A model generated the notes under the pieces. The model was not told the origin of the DNA. It worked only from the letters and a program-made list of their open reading frames with translations, and searched no databases. Positions 32,750 through 44,430 of a stretch of DNA of 64,000 bases are shown here, piece by piece; the first letter of the stretch is position 1; every line of letters begins with the position of its first letter. A program made the position numbers and the translations under genes. Source of the stretch: Cavia porcellus (Eukaryota > Chordata > Mammalia > Rodentia > Caviidae). The stretch covers positions 79,464,044 to 79,528,043 of the forward strand of contig NW_026947486.1 in assembly GCF_034190915.1 (NCBI RefSeq), read 5' to 3'.

Positions 32750-34972
32750 ATTTGAGCAATAAAGAAAATGCAGTGAAACCAAACAAGCAAAGGAGAAAAA
32801 GGAAAAGTGGTGAATAGAAACAATATTTAGCTTCTCTGAGAGCCACAATCCAGACTCTGGGCAATAACAACTTAGTGAATAAAAAAAGAGAAGTAGGTCA
32901 TCAAAAATCAAGAAGGAACTGATAAGAAAATTAGAAGCTGCACAAAAGCGGGAAAGTTTGTCAACAATGCAGAGAAAAGAATGAAAGATATGGATTATCT
33001 CCCCAGATTGTGGCTCACATGGAGAAGGAAATCTAGCTGCCCATAAGCAATGAAATTGCCCAGGAATTGAAGGTCCAAGGTCAAATGGTGATGGAGCTCC
33101 AAGCCGTTCTGAGCTGCAAAAACAGCACAAGATTTTGCTCTAAAGTGCCTCCTTCCAAATGGCAAGGAACAGCTTGAGACAAATTCCAGCATGGGTACCT
33201 GCTATAGCGGCAGAGAGTGTTTAATCAGGCACCATTTCAATTTCACTTCGAGGCTCCCAGTGTTGCTCACCTGCAGTAACTGGGTGAGACACAAGTATGG
33301 GAGACAGCTGCAAACAAGGAATAGGCTAGAAAGAGATCCCCTGAGAACTTTAGACTCAGGCTGGGAAAGATAAGAGCTGAACTCCCTACAGTGAGAATCC
33401 AGGCTCTGTTGAGTTACACTTAGAAATGACTAGGTCTGAAAGGTCTGCCAGAATTAAGAACTTAAACCCTTCCCCCACTGCCTATATCCAGCACAGTTCT
33501 GAGGCCTGATTGCTTTCTTTATCCAACAAAGTGAGCAAAGACATGTTTTGGCAAGGATACTGCCACAACCTAGAGTAAACAAAGGGACTTCTGGAATAAG
33601 AGGCACCCCTCAAAAACACATAGGCCATTAAAATTAGGCAGAGAAAACTGGCATGCTGGACTCTAAAACTGCAAATCCTGGAAGGAAACCATCCAAAAAT
33701 ACAGAGAATTTTTTTGCCTTTGGACTCATTATCTTTTTTCTGTATCTTTCTTCTTTCTTCATGGGTTTACTGGAGTTTAGGGGATTTCTCTTTGCCTTTT
33801 TTTCCTTTTTTTTCATTTTTTCTTTTCTTGCTTAATTTTTTCTATATTTTACATATTACTTTTTTCTTGTTTTTTTTTCTTTTATCTTCTATTCCCTTTT
33901 GGTCTTCCTTTTACCTTTAATTCTACAACTATTCCTTCTACTCCTTAATAAGATCGCTTGTTTCACTTTTCCCCTGATTTCCTACTGTTTAGTTTTTCAA
34001 TATTTTTTCTTTTTATCATTCTCCTATTTTGAACCCTCTATATGTTTAATAGTATATCCATGAAACTTTATCAAGCTTTGGTTTGACATGACTGCTGAAT
34101 TCTTTCCTATCACTGGTAGTGATATGGTTATCACATACAGTTGATATTTGCTATACATCAGTACTTCATTTGTCTTAGTGTTTTTACTACAATTATAGAT
34201 TTCTTTTCTAAGGTTAAGGGTGGTACATCATTGGTTATTATGGTGTGTCAATACCTACTTTGTCTTGACTGATATTATTGGTGCGGATATACTCAGTAAT
34301 GCCAGGTTCACATAGTTGTTGTTATTAAAAGGTTTTCTCTGTATAACTATCTGGATTACATTCATGATATTAGCAATACTGAAGTCCATTCCTGGAAACC
34401 TGGATTCTGAGCCAATTACACTACATCCTTCCCTAGCAAATTAGCAGAGGTAGTTAGATCTTGAGACAGAAGGAAAAGACTATACTTAGCCACAGCAAGT
34501 GCGTAACTGAAAAGCCGACTAACTAAAGGGATCTTCATATTAGCAACAAAGTCTTTCCACAGATATAAATATTAAAAGAGAAGATCTTCTGGAAGATAAA
34601 ATAAAATAGGCATGAAGTCATAGGCACAGGTGAGGGCTTTTTGAACAGAACACAAATTGTACAAGATCAAGAATCAATAAATGGGATCACATCAAATTAA
34701 AAGGCTTTTGCACAGCAAAGGAAACAACCAAAAGAGTGAAGAGGAAAACTACAGAATAGGAAAAGTTTTTTAGCTATTCCTCAGATGGCGAACTAATATC
34801 TAGGATATATAAAGAACTCCAAAATACTAGCCCCCCCACTTCAAATAAAAGAACCATTTTTTTAAAAAAAGGGTATCTGAAAGGAACAGACATTTCTCAG
34901 AATAAGAATTACAAGTGGCCAATAAATTCATGCAAAAATGCTCAGCATCTCTGGTCATCATCAATTTGAAAC
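32750..34972 (+). mobile_element. Internally deleted L1: 5' UTR joined to ORF2 C-terminus
   Basis: The 5' UTR starts near 32760: CACAATCCAGACTCTGG (32841) matches the block at 1285 (minus) and 18516 (plus). A pyrimidine-rich tract occupies 33717-34010. From about 34555 the text is ORF2 C-terminal (CTTCTGGAAGATAAAATAA; AATCAATAAATGGGATCACA; CTAATATCTAGGATATATAA). ORF1 and most of ORF2 are missing. It stops at 34972, where an oppositely oriented L1 end begins. The 131-residue minus frame at 32735-33130 lies in the 5' UTR and is not a gene. Confidence 0.72.
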
Positions 34973-34974
34973 TT

Positions 34975-35260
34975 CATTTTTTAAATTTTTATTTTTGATT
35001 AATAAATGTTTGCAGTATATAACAATTACATTCATCATAGGGAGCTGTTACATTTATATCATACATCTTTATTCTTTTTACATCCCCACCACTTGCCCTC
35101 CCTCCACCCAAAATTTTATAACATGGCACACAATACCAGTCATGACCCAGCCTTCCCTTACTTTTCTAATATAATTCCTTACTATGCTCTGCTTTGTATT
35201 TCATCCTCTAGGATTGGAATCTTTTATGGTATTTAGCTTGTACCATGCCAGTTCTCTTCT
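34975..35260 (-). mobile_element. L1 3' UTR, minus strand
   Basis: Reversed 3' end: TTTTATTTTTGATTAATAAA, GCAGTATATAACAATTACAT, CATCATAGGGAGCTG and a CATCCCCACCACTTGCCCTC block. These are the reverse of the 3' UTR seen at 37700-37830. Confidence 0.78.
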
Positions 35261-35379
35261 TTGTCTCTTCCAGTACTCTTCTCTGTAAGAATGCCTCAGT
35301 TATGCCTACCTCTTCATTTGTCTATTTCTGTATATTTTTTAACAGTTTATGTATCACCTCTCAGAGATCATCTGTGGTA

Positions 35380-35600
35380 CCTTATACTTAAACTTGGGTT
35401 AAGTATCTTTCATACATCCTCCCATAATACAATGTAAAGTTCTATCACAATGTTTCGTTCATTACACTATAACTGTATTTTTTGTGTTCATTTCATTTCA
35501 TTGATATCTCTAAAAGGAGAGGCTCTGTCTCATCTCTCTGTATATTCTCTAATGTCTTATAATATGTAGGATATAATAAATGCTTATTGACTAATTAAAA
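35380..35600 (+). mobile_element. L2-like 3' end
   Basis: GGAGAGGCTCTGTCTCATC and GTAGGATATAATAAATGC resemble the L2 3' terminus. It is short and decayed. Confidence 0.4.
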
Positions 35601-36039
35601 AAGAAAAGAAGTATACCCTGTATTTGATGGCTAAACTAACACTTCTTTATCCAACAATGAAGAGGTCTTTGAGGGAAGAAAAAGAAAACTGGTACAAACA
35701 CACCATCAACACAAGTGAGAAACTTGTCAAATTTGGCTAAGCCTGTTTAACATTGTGTATCTACAGCTTCTATACCTAATACTGGACTTATCCAAAAGCA
35801 CATCCTCACTGAGTGAACTGACTATACTATAAAGATTAATTTGATTTCTACATAATATGGTGTTTATCTGTTTATATGTCAGTGTCTCCAAAAAACTAAG
35901 AGCTTCTTAAAGCCTCATGCCCAGAACAATGCTTGACACAGAATAAAATGCTTGATGAATAAATGTGTAAGATACACATTCATGCTGTTTCTGGTCCATA
36001 TCAATGCAAGTAGAAACAAAAAAGATGGAATCACAATGG
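35601..36039. other. Unassigned, with a possible L2 3' end
   Basis: 35850-35965 (CCCAGAACAATGCTTGACAC, TGCTTGATGAATAAATG) again looks like an L2 end. The remainder is unassigned and shows no gene. Confidence 0.4.
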
Positions 36040-37830
36040 AAAATGACAAAATTTAGAAAATTATTGTACCTGTTTTTGAAAAAATTCTACTCCAATGAAT
36101 TTAAAAATCCAGAAGAAATAGATTCCTAAATACATATGAATTACAAAAACTGAAACAAGAATATTTAAAAGCTCTGAACAATACAATGACAAGTAACAAA
36201 ATTAAGGCGGTAATAAAAAACATACTGATTAAAAGAACCACAGGACTCAACAGATACATTACTGAATTGTGCAAGAAGTTTAAGAAAGATCTAATGCCAA
36301 TAATCCTCATACTTCTTAATGAAATTGAAAGAGAAGGAGTAGACAAAACTAATCCCTAGAAAACAGCATTACCTGGATTCTAAAACCAGACAAGGACTCA
36401 ACCAAAAAAGAAAACTATACACTAATCACTTTAAAGGACATAAATACAAAAATCATCAACAATATTCTGGCAAACAAAATGCAACAAATCATTGGAAAGA
36501 TTATATACATCATGATCAAGTAGGCTTCATCTAAAGAATCCATAAATGCTTTAACATATGCAATAAATAATTATAATATATCATATAAAGCAAGGACAAG
36601 AAATCATACAATCTCAACAGGCTTGGAAAAAGCATTTTTGTAAAAGACAGGGTCTTTCTGTGTAGTTCAATGTGCCTTGAACTCACCATGTAACCCAGGC
36701 TGGCCTTGAACTTGGGATGATCCTCCTTCCTCAGCCTCCTGAGCACTGGAATTACAGGTGTGCACCACAATGCCCAGCCAGAAAAAGCCTTTAACAAACT
36801 TCAACATGCATGACAAAGATGTTTTGAACAGAATCCCAATTGCACAAGAAATAACATCAAGTATCAACAAATGGGACCATATCAAATTAAAGATGTCCAC
36901 GGAATTGAAAACACGAGTGAGGAGATACTCCACAAAATGGGAATGCTGGCTATTCCTCAGACAGAGAACCAATATCTAAAATATATAAAGAACTGAAAAA
37001 ATATTGGATTACACAAAATAAAATTTCAATTTAAAAACAAGCAATTGAAATCAATAGACACTTCTCAGAAGAAGTACAAATAACTTGTAAATACATGGAA
37101 AAATGTTCAACATATCTAGCCACTAGAAAACTGCAAATTAAAAAAACATTGAGATTCCACTTTCTACAGAAAGACTGACTATCATCAAGAAATCAAATAA
37201 AAAATGTGATTTAAGCTTCAAGAAAAAACAGTCACTCTCCATTTTTGGTGGAAATGTAAGCTAGTAAACCACTATGGAAATCAGTATGGATATCCTTCAA
37301 AAAACTAAAATAAGAAATTCTATTTGCTCCAACTTGTCCCCATGCTAGATATCTTCCTGAAAGTGTTAAAGAACTCATATTACAGTGATGCATATACATA
37401 CCTGCATTTATAGCTCTATACCTCCTATCTCATATGTCCATTAGCAGATAAATAGGTAAAGAAAATGGGGGTATTTATACCCAGTGGAGTATTATTGTGC
37501 TATGACAAAGGATAAGCATGAATTCTTTGTAGGAAAATATATGCACCTTGGAATCATAATGGTATGTGAAATCAATCAAACAAGCTTCAATATCCCATGG
37601 TTTCTCTTATATGTGAGCCCAAAATCTAAATAAATTAAAGAGCAAAATAAATGATAATAAGAATCAGGGAGATAGATATTTGGCAAAACAGAAGGGAACC
37701 AAGAGATGAAGAAAGGGGAGGGAGAGAAGAGTATGTAAAAAGAATTAAAATGTTTTATATACATATACCAACTCCTTACAATGAATATAATCATTATGTA
37801 TTGCAAATATGTACCAATAAATATAAACTT
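36040..37830 (+). mobile_element. L1 with internal deletion, ORF2 parts and 3' UTR
   Basis: 36040-36806 is central ORF2 (GAACCACAGGACTCAACAGA, AACAATATTCTGGCAAACAA, GCATCATGATCAAGTAGG-like text). After CAACATGCATGACAAAGATG the sequence jumps to the ORF2 C-terminal region (TTTTGAACAGAATCCCAATT), showing a deletion. The 3' UTR is intact to ACCAATAAATATAAAC. A B1 is nested at 36641-36779. Confidence 0.83.
36641..36779 (-). mobile_element. B1 SINE nested in L1 ORF2
   Basis: Reversed B1 (AGACAGGGTCTTTCTGTGTA to GGTGTGCACCACAATGCCCA). The host phrase GGAAAAAGCATTT (36625-36637) reappears after the SINE as AGAAAAAGCCTTT (36780-36792), a target duplication with two changes. Confidence 0.92.
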
Positions 37831-37846
37831 TAAAAAAGAAATGCCT

Positions 37847-37933
37847 AGGGGCCAGGGATTTAGCTCAGCAGCATAAGCGCCTGCGTTGTAAGCAGGTGGT
37901 CATGAGTTCAATCCCCGGTACCGATAAAAAAAA
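37847..37933 (+). mobile_element. ID SINE
   Basis: GGGGCCAGGGATTTAGCTCA, CATAAGCGCCTGCGTTGTAA and GTTCAATCCCCGGTACCGAT, then A11. The A box (TAGCTCAGCAGC) and B box are near consensus. AAATGCCT repeats at 37839-37846 and 37934-37941. Confidence 0.95.
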
Positions 37934-37941
37934 AAATGCCT

Positions 37942-38399
37942 TTCTCTCCCTCTTTACCCACCATACTTGTCCTACAGTGTTCAACATTTGTTTGACTGAG
38001 CAAAACCAGAATTTCTTCCTTTCTTCAATTACCATTATTTGATTGTGTATATAGGTCTAGTAGTGTCCAATACATGACAGTGTAGTTTAATTTAAGAAAC
38101 TTCACCCATTACTTGTAAACTCTTCAAGAGCAGTAACTTTGATTATTCCTATTTATATCTCTATATATTGTGCCTAAGACATAAAAATCCTAAATCATAG
38201 TTTGTCAAATTAGGTTGAAGGGGATAACAATAAGAAGAATGATAACAATAAGAGGTGATGTGTTAGGACAATGAGACAGAGAACAAATTAAGAAACATTT
38301 CTGAATGATAGTACAAGGGAGGAGAAAAGTAAAGAGAAAATGAAGGTTGACTTAAGATTTAAACCCAAATGACAAACTCAGGGATCATGAGGTACTAGA
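37942..38399. other. Unassigned sequence before pseudogene
   Basis: It contains a tandem pair of GATAACAATAAGA near 38224-38253. The last ~60 bp before 38443 may be 5' UTR of the adjacent retrocopy. Confidence 0.45.
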
Positions 38400-38442
38400 G
38401 CCTGAAGGGAACTTTTTTAGGGATCTTGAAAACATTGCCAAA

Positions 38443-39926
38443 GTTTCTGACATTCAGCAGGCTACTAACCAACTCCTGGATGTTAATCTCTATGAGAACC
38501 AGAGATCTTTACCAGTAAAGAAAAGAGTAGGACCAAAATCGAGTCTGAGCATCTCCACATCACTGTTGAAACCACTGTCTCCACTGGCTTTGAGCAAACG
38601 GTTGCAGATGAAATCAGAGAGAAATTGGAGTTATCATGCAAAATTAGCAAAGATCAGGGCAATATACACTTTGAAATTTCAGTCGGCAGTCTGGCGCAGA
38701 TTCGTTTCTGAGATCAGTTGATAAGTTATTTGTGATTGAAGAGTTTAAAATTTTTCATTTGAAAAGAAAGAAGGAAGAAGCTTCAAAATTTTGAAGATTT
38801 GGTTGGAAACTCCTATGGTCAGATTATTTAAAAGTATAGGAAATTAACACCTGTTTCAAAGAGGGGAGAGCAAAGCACAAAAAGATGAACCAGAATTTGA
38901 ATAAAGAGGAAACTTGTCATGGACAAGGAGACAAATTAGACAAGAAAGACATTAGAGGATTTACCAAGAATGCTTTAAATTCCTGTATCTTAGACTATTG
39001 GGAAAATCTAGCCACCAATATCAGCATTCCAAGGATGAGACTGATAATCATTCAAGGGAAGAAACTGAGCCTCGGGTGGTAAAGTTTACAGTTACATGTA
39101 GCAGGGCAGGAAAGTAACACTGATTTACCTCAAATGAGGCTGCAAGAAACTTTGAGGGTGATGTTCATGATCATTTCAAGCAGAAGGCTGACATGACCAA
39201 CTTTGATGTGGAGGCTTTCTTGAAGAGCCATAATAATGAAATGGTTGTAGGCATTACACTGACTGAGGAGAGCCTCCACCATAAAAATATTACACAATTT
39301 AGACCCACAACTCTTTGATTAACTCTCATTCATGGGATGCTAGGCTCTGTGCACCTCTGATACTAATACTATGTGTGGAACAGGGGAAATACCAATAGAC
39401 GGAGTGACTAAATAGCCTCTTACCATATCATTGGTGAAAATAGTCCACTAGGTATAAAAAGAGCACCTAATAACATCTCATCTTTATTAACCAAGAGCCA
39501 AGTTAAAGAAGGAAAATCCTGTTTGGGGCTTGCCCATTGATGCTGTTCAGTGGGGTAGCTGAAATCTTTCACTGAGGACTGGCTCTGTGAATATCACTGT
39601 AACAGATATGCCATTTGGAAAAAAAGATGGGCTCCAAAAATAGAAACAGAAATCTTTATACAGCTTGCCAGTGGGAGATGAGCCATGTTTGTAGACCCAA
39701 GACAGACTGAGCCATACTCCTTACACAGGACTGGATGTGCTTTGTCAAGGCAGTATCTGGAATAGGATATGTATGGTAAAAAGTGTGTATGGTCTAGGTG
39801 AATATCGGGTGGCTTCACGCTGTGGTTTATCACCTGAAATGGTTTATCATCTGAACACCACAAGCTTTTATTCATTCTTAAGAGTAAGATGGAGAAAGAG
39901 GGCCACCTTGGTAATACAAAGAATGA
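38443..39926 (+). pseudogene. THUMPD3: Processed pseudogene of THUMPD3 (tRNA guanosine methyltransferase)
   Basis: Translation in pieces matches THUMPD3 from end to end without introns. The N-terminus reads SDIQQATNQLLDVNLYENQ, but the start ATG is GTT at 38443. Next come GFEQTVADEIREKLE, the THUMP region (FTSNEAARNFEGDVHDHFK; KADMTNFDVEAFLKSHNNE at 39184-39240), the SAM-binding motif as MCGTGEIPI (39371-39397), GLPIDAVQWG, and DMPFGKK near 39605, matching the methyltransferase DLPFG motif. Frameshifts occur near 38515, in the middle and after 39360. Stops include one soon after the SAM motif. The span of 1484 bp compares with about 1.5 kb for the parent CDS. The parent protein works with TRMT112 to methylate tRNA at G6/G7 (family knowledge). 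It lacks introns, so it is an L1-made retrocopy and is dead as a protein gene. Sequence to about 40600 may be its 3' UTR. Confidence 0.93.
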
Positions 39927-40604
39927 TGGTTAATAGTTTTTGTACTTCCCAGCACTGGAAATGTCAGCATGAAGAACCTACATTGAGAGAAAACTATTAA
40001 CAAAAATGCAGTCTGCAATATTTTAACCACCCAAAGCTTGCACATGGGTAGCAAAAGACATGACTCTAATGTGATGTAATTTGAAGGTCTGAGAAAGTGG
40101 ATATTTTCAGAGCCTTTCCTTGGAACTGTTTTGAGAGGGTGGCTGCCAATTAGTATTTTTGTTTTTCACTACTAGGGATTGAATGCAGGCCCCTGGCACT
40201 GAGCTATCTCTCCAGCCCTTTATTCTGTAGTAGTGAGGATTAAACCCAAAGCTGTTACACTGGGCTACACTTTCAGCCATTTCTATTCTATTTTTATTTT
40301 TGAGACTGTGTCTCACTAAGTTGCCAAGGCTGGGCTTGAACTTGTGATCCTCCTGCCTCAGCCTCCATGTTAGTAATTTTCTTAAAATGCTCTACAGATG
40401 ATTATTAAAAGCTTACCAAAATGCTCTGAGGTTTAGTTTTAGGACATTTTAGTTTCAAGCTTTATAGCCTGTTTTCTGTTGTCTCAAGTAGAAAGTCAAC
40501 TATGTCTGTATTATAAAAGGCAGAGGACAAAGTCATAAGAATAAGCCACTTTGTACTGCATATGCAGCTTTGCTCTTCAGTAGTTTGAGTTTTCTTTATC
40601 TCAC
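39927..40604 (+). pseudogene. Probable 3' UTR of the THUMPD3 retrocopy, with nested SINE
   Basis: This follows the decayed stop at 39924-39926 with no other repeat until the SINE at 40155. It fits a retrocopied 3' UTR, but no poly(A) end or target duplication was found, so the right edge is uncertain. Confidence 0.4.
40155..40372 (-). mobile_element. Compound SINE: B1 plus two ID units
   Basis: Left to right: reversed ID (CACTACTAGGGATTGAATGC to GCTATCTCTCCAGCCC), a second reversed ID (GTGAGGATTAAACCCAAAGC to GGGCTACACTTTCAGCC), then reversed partial B1 (TGAGACTGTGTCTCACTAAG to CTGCCTCAGCCTCC). In sense this is B1-ID-ID, either a B1-ID dimer with a second ID or a trimer. Confidence 0.82.
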
Positions 40605-41262
40605 TGTTGTAGTCCGGGGTTGTGAGGAGAACAATTACAATCAGGACACAGATTTTACAGTATTATTTTATGATAGTCACCCCGAGTTAAATACAAGAAA
40701 GTGCAAGAAATCTGTTCACAACACTAAAGATCCACAAGTTTCAGTCAAAGTCTGTATCCCACAGCAATGTCCTGCATGAGTCCAGCTGAAGACCTAGAGC
40801 CCGTGACCATGCCTCTCACAAGTCCAACTGGAGGTCTAGAGCCCACGACAAGTACCCATGCCAGTCTTTTACAGATCTGCGCTGGGAAGGCCCAAGGTCG
40901 GCAGTGGAAGCTAGAAAGTCTATGCCAGTGGGGTGAAGGAGCTGTGCCAGGAGATTGAGGGTTCTACACCAGAGCAGAAAAGTCACGCTCAAAATAAGGA
41001 TAAAGACCAGGGCTGCCCTAAAAAGTACTATAGCCATCCTCAGCAACAAGGAGGTCTCGAGCTCCTCTGACAATGAGAACAGTTGAGTACATGCCAGAAA
41101 GCCAGCCTGACAAGCTTCTCCTGAAGAATAAAAAGCACACATCTTCCCCTCCAGAGCCGGGAAGCGATATTCAATGTAAGGAGCAGAGCTCCCCCAAAGT
41201 GAACCGCAGCCACTCTCACCAACAAGCTCCTCTGATAATAATGGCCGAATTCACATCAGGGG
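40605..41262 (-). mobile_element. LTR-like repeat, copy 1
   Basis: It shares long blocks with 56867-57620: GAGAACAATTA(C/G)AATCAGGACA near the left end, CCCACAGCAATGTCC, CAGCCATCCTCAGC, GAGTACATGCCAG and GCCGGGAAGC. The left end, TGTTGTAGT, would be the ...CA 3' end of an LTR in minus sense. No retroviral protein region is attached. Family unknown to me. Confidence 0.55.
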
Positions 41263-42099
41263 AAGTCTAGCTGGAAAAGTAGAAAGAAAGAAGGAAGAAC
41301 TGAGCCTCTGGCTTATTATATTTTCTGAAGTGATATGTAGATTCATAGTTATAGAATTATTTCATGGAACAACAATATATGCACATAAACAATACATAAA
41401 AACAAAAAATATCTTGAAGGAAACTCACTAAATTTCACTATCATTTCCTCTTAGGAGGAATATGACTGGCACATTAATAATTATAGCATCTAACTTTTAT
41501 GTTATTTGAATCTTTATGAGTATGTATCTGAAAATTTCTTACATCATTTTAATATAATAATGTTAATGTTTCCATAGCAGGAGGAATTTTTACTTAAAAA
41601 GTTATTTTATATTATTCAGTTTAATATAGGTTTGATTAGACTCTTTAATGAGTAATCCAGTTTACATTTGTCAAAGAGCCTATGGGTAATATGGAATCAC
41701 AATTACAAAATTAAGTATCTCTGACTCTTCTTCCATCTGTTTTGCAGAAGTTATAAATAACTCTTGTTAGTTTTTAATATTTCTGGAAATAAGTAGTCAG
41801 AGGCTATCTCACATGTGCTCTAAAAATGAATATGCTTTGGTGTCTACCATCTTCCTCCAGTACTGATGATGTTTCCTGTTCCTATCATCATTAAGAGTGG
41901 CTAGTATGTCAACAATGCCCAGGAAGACTGCATGGAATAATGTCTGAGCAGAAGAAGCTGATGCCGTTTATCAAAGATACTGAAGGTATCACTGCGAAGA
42001 AAGCTAATGCCCTCAACAGTGCCACTGCCTTATGGTTGCCACCATTGCCATCATCTCAGTACATCTTTCCTTAAACTCCAAAAGATCTGTAGACTTGAC
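41263..42099. other. Unassigned sequence
   Basis: AT-rich to 41810. 41880-42060 is more balanced and has short gene-like text, but no protein family was recognised. Confidence 0.45.
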
Positions 42100-42790
42100 C
42101 TTCAAAATGCATCTTAAGTGTATAAATTCCTCCCAAGTTCACTATTTACCTTACTTTTGCTATTATTTGTACAAATGCTCTATCAATTGGTCTCCCCATT
42201 TTCATTATTGCAGCTATCCAATCCATTTTCCCAACAGTAACATGATCATGTAAAATAGAAATTAGGTTGTATTAATTTCCTCCTCAAAACCATTCAGTAA
42301 TTCTCCATCATAAAGTTTGAACTCCTTATCATGGTTTGCTAGGCTCATATGGCTCCTGACTACCTCTAGAACTTCATCTTGTGCCACTCTGTCCCCATTC
42401 AGCCTGATCAGTCCACACTGGCATCCTCTTCTCTGTCAGACATGCTATGCTTGCTTCTGATTTGGGGCCATTTTATTTGCTATTGCTTCACCTATTATTT
42501 TTTCACAGGAATTCATATAATCATTCATACTTTAAATGCTACTTCTTCAAAGTGACTTCTCTGAATCCAAATAGGCACCTGCCAGTCTCCATTATATCAC
42601 TCTGTTTAAAGATTTCTACAGCTCTCAGCACTGTTTGATGTAGTTTTGACCACCTCCACCCACTGATATCCATGATTCAAGAGAGAAAAGACATAGTCTA
42701 CCTGGTTTGTTACTGTATCCACAGCACCTAGCCTAGGGTATGGCACAAAGCACAGGCTCTCAATAAAACTTTGGTGCCTGAAGGGGTCAC
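42100..42790 (+). mobile_element. L2 LINE 3' end
   Basis: CATGGTTTGCTAGGCTCATATGGCTCCTGAC, then TTTGCTATTGCTTCACC, AGTGACTTCTCTGAATCCAA and a 3' terminus CACAGCACCTAGCCTAGGGT with CTCAATAAAACTTTG. The order and text match L2. Confidence 0.75.
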
Positions 42791-42933
42791 TATCACTAAT
42801 GCTATCAGTATTATTGTCAATGTCAAACTTGTTGACCTCTTGTTCTCTTACTATCCTACTGAGTTTATAGAGGACACTATGATTTCAGCTTTCAGTTTCA
42901 TTGTAATTTCTCAGACCTAAGCCTCAGGTGTAA

Positions 42934-43358
42934 TGTCTTGGTTACTCTTCTCACTGCTGAAACAAAGTACCTGACAACCAAAATTCAAGGAAGAAAGATT
43001 TATTTTGGCTCATAGTTTATAGAAGTTTCAGTCCATAGTCAACTGGCTCCAAGGCATGGCAGCATGGCACAGGGCATGGTAAAGGAGAAATAATCCATGG
43101 TAAGGCAAGCAGTGAGCAGCAAGCAGTCTGCCTTTCTCTTTTATCCCATCCAGGCTACAAGGCTTTTGGGTGGTGCCACCGACACCCAGGATAGGGCTCC
43201 TGTTTTCAGTAAATCCATTCAGCCACAACCAGAACTATGCTAATTCCAATCAGTGGACTAATTCAGTACCACACACACTTGTCTCAGTATTATAGATCCA
43301 GCCAGCTATGAGTACATAAAGCTTTTGGGGACACCTACACACAAACCATAAAATACAG
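42934..43358 (-). mobile_element. MaLR-type solo LTR
   Basis: TGTCTTGGTTACTCTTCTCA at the left, GATTTATTTTGGCTCATAG, CTGGCTCCAAGGCATGGCAG, AATCAGTGGACTAATTCAGT and an end near ACACAAACCATAAAATACA. It is closely related to 52043-52501 in the same orientation. Confidence 0.78.
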
Positions 43359-43614
43359 CAATTTGAGTCTGGCCTCAGGTCTGACTCGACCTAGGGGCCA
43401 TTTGTTTGATAGACACATGCTGCCCCTAGCACCACTCTTTCCCTGCCATGCTGTCCAGTATCCTTGACTCATACCTAAACCTCTCTAGGCTCTCATACTC
43501 TACAGCAAGAATTCCTAAACTTGGGTGCATAAAGAATTACCTGTGGATAGTTTATAAATATTAATGCTTGGCTAGTTTTCACTCTCAGAAGATCTGATTA
43601 ATCGATGACATGTA

Positions 43615-44430
43615 TCCTTGGCATAAATTGGCATAACTTTTTAAATGAGTATTTTCTTGTGGTTCATATAATTACATTCATCATATTCTTATCTCATCTG
43701 GATCATCCTTACTCCTTGTTTCCTATCATGTGTCTTTTATTTTGATATTTAAATTATTTATATTTTGATTCACTCAGGGTAGAAAAATCATTCAATATTT
43801 AACCATGTCTAATTTATTTCATTTAGTACTATAGTCTCAAAATCCATCATTTTCTGATAAATGACTCAAATTTCTCCTTTGTTATAGCTGAATAGTACTC
43901 CAGTGTGTATAAATACATTTTCTTTATCCATTCAACTGTTGATGCAAAAATAGGCTGCTCCCATAATTTAGCTATTGTGAATTGCACATGCATGTATGTA
44001 TGCATGCATCATTTTAACTTTTTCAGGACAATACCCAGAAGCACAACTGGGTTAAATGGAATTTCTACTTTTAGTTTTTTGAGGAATCTCCACAGTGCTT
44101 TCCATAATATTCCTACTAGTTTACCAACTCACCAACAGTGTAGAAGCATTCTTTTTCCCCCACAATTTTCCTAGCATTTGTTATTTTTATCAATGACAAT
44201 AGCTGTTTTTCCTGGAGTAAGATGGAATTTCAGTGGGTGTTTATTTGTTTGTCTGAGGCAGAGTCTCACTATGTAGCCCATGCTGGCCACGAACTCACTG
44301 CAATCCTCCTGCCTCTACCTCCTGAGTGCTGGGTCAGTATAATTTTGATTTGCATTTGTCTAATAGCCAAAGATCCTGAACATTTTTTTCATGTATTTCC
44401 TAGATCTTTGTACTTCTAAGAAACACCTAT
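43615..44430 (-). mobile_element. L1 3' end, minus strand, nested in MER5
   Basis: Reversed 3' UTR (ATATAATTACATTCATCATA), then reversed ORF2 C-terminus: TATAGCTGAATAGTACTCCAGTG, TTTTGAGGAATCTCCACAGTG and GATTTGCATTTGTCTAATAGCC. A B1 interrupts it at 44229-44336. Confidence 0.82.
44229..44336 (-). mobile_element. B1 SINE nested in L1
   Basis: TGAGGCAGAGTCTCACTATG, GTAGCCCATGCTGGCCACGA and CTACCTCCTGAGTGCTGGG. Host L1 text TTTCAGTG before it and GTCAGTAT after it suggest a short target duplication. Confidence 0.88.

Noticed and set aside
37850..37926. Functional tRNA gene
   Set aside because: A/B boxes and an anticodon-like arm are present, but the A tail, target duplication and altered acceptor end show it is an ID SINE.
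38443..39926. THUMPD1 as parent of the retrocopy
   Set aside because: The N-terminal text and the SAM-binding and DLPFG-type methyltransferase motifs fit THUMPD3; THUMPD1 has no methyltransferase domain.
40599..41219. TCTCAC on both sides of the LTR-like copy 1 as a target duplication
   Set aside because: The right copy falls inside sequence that seems shared with copy 2 and leaves no CA/TG terminus, so it is probably coincidence.
41880..42060. Gene-like balanced stretch with an ATGTCTGAGCAGAAG start
   Set aside because: I could not match the translation in any frame to a known family; it may be a decayed retrocopy, but there is no support.
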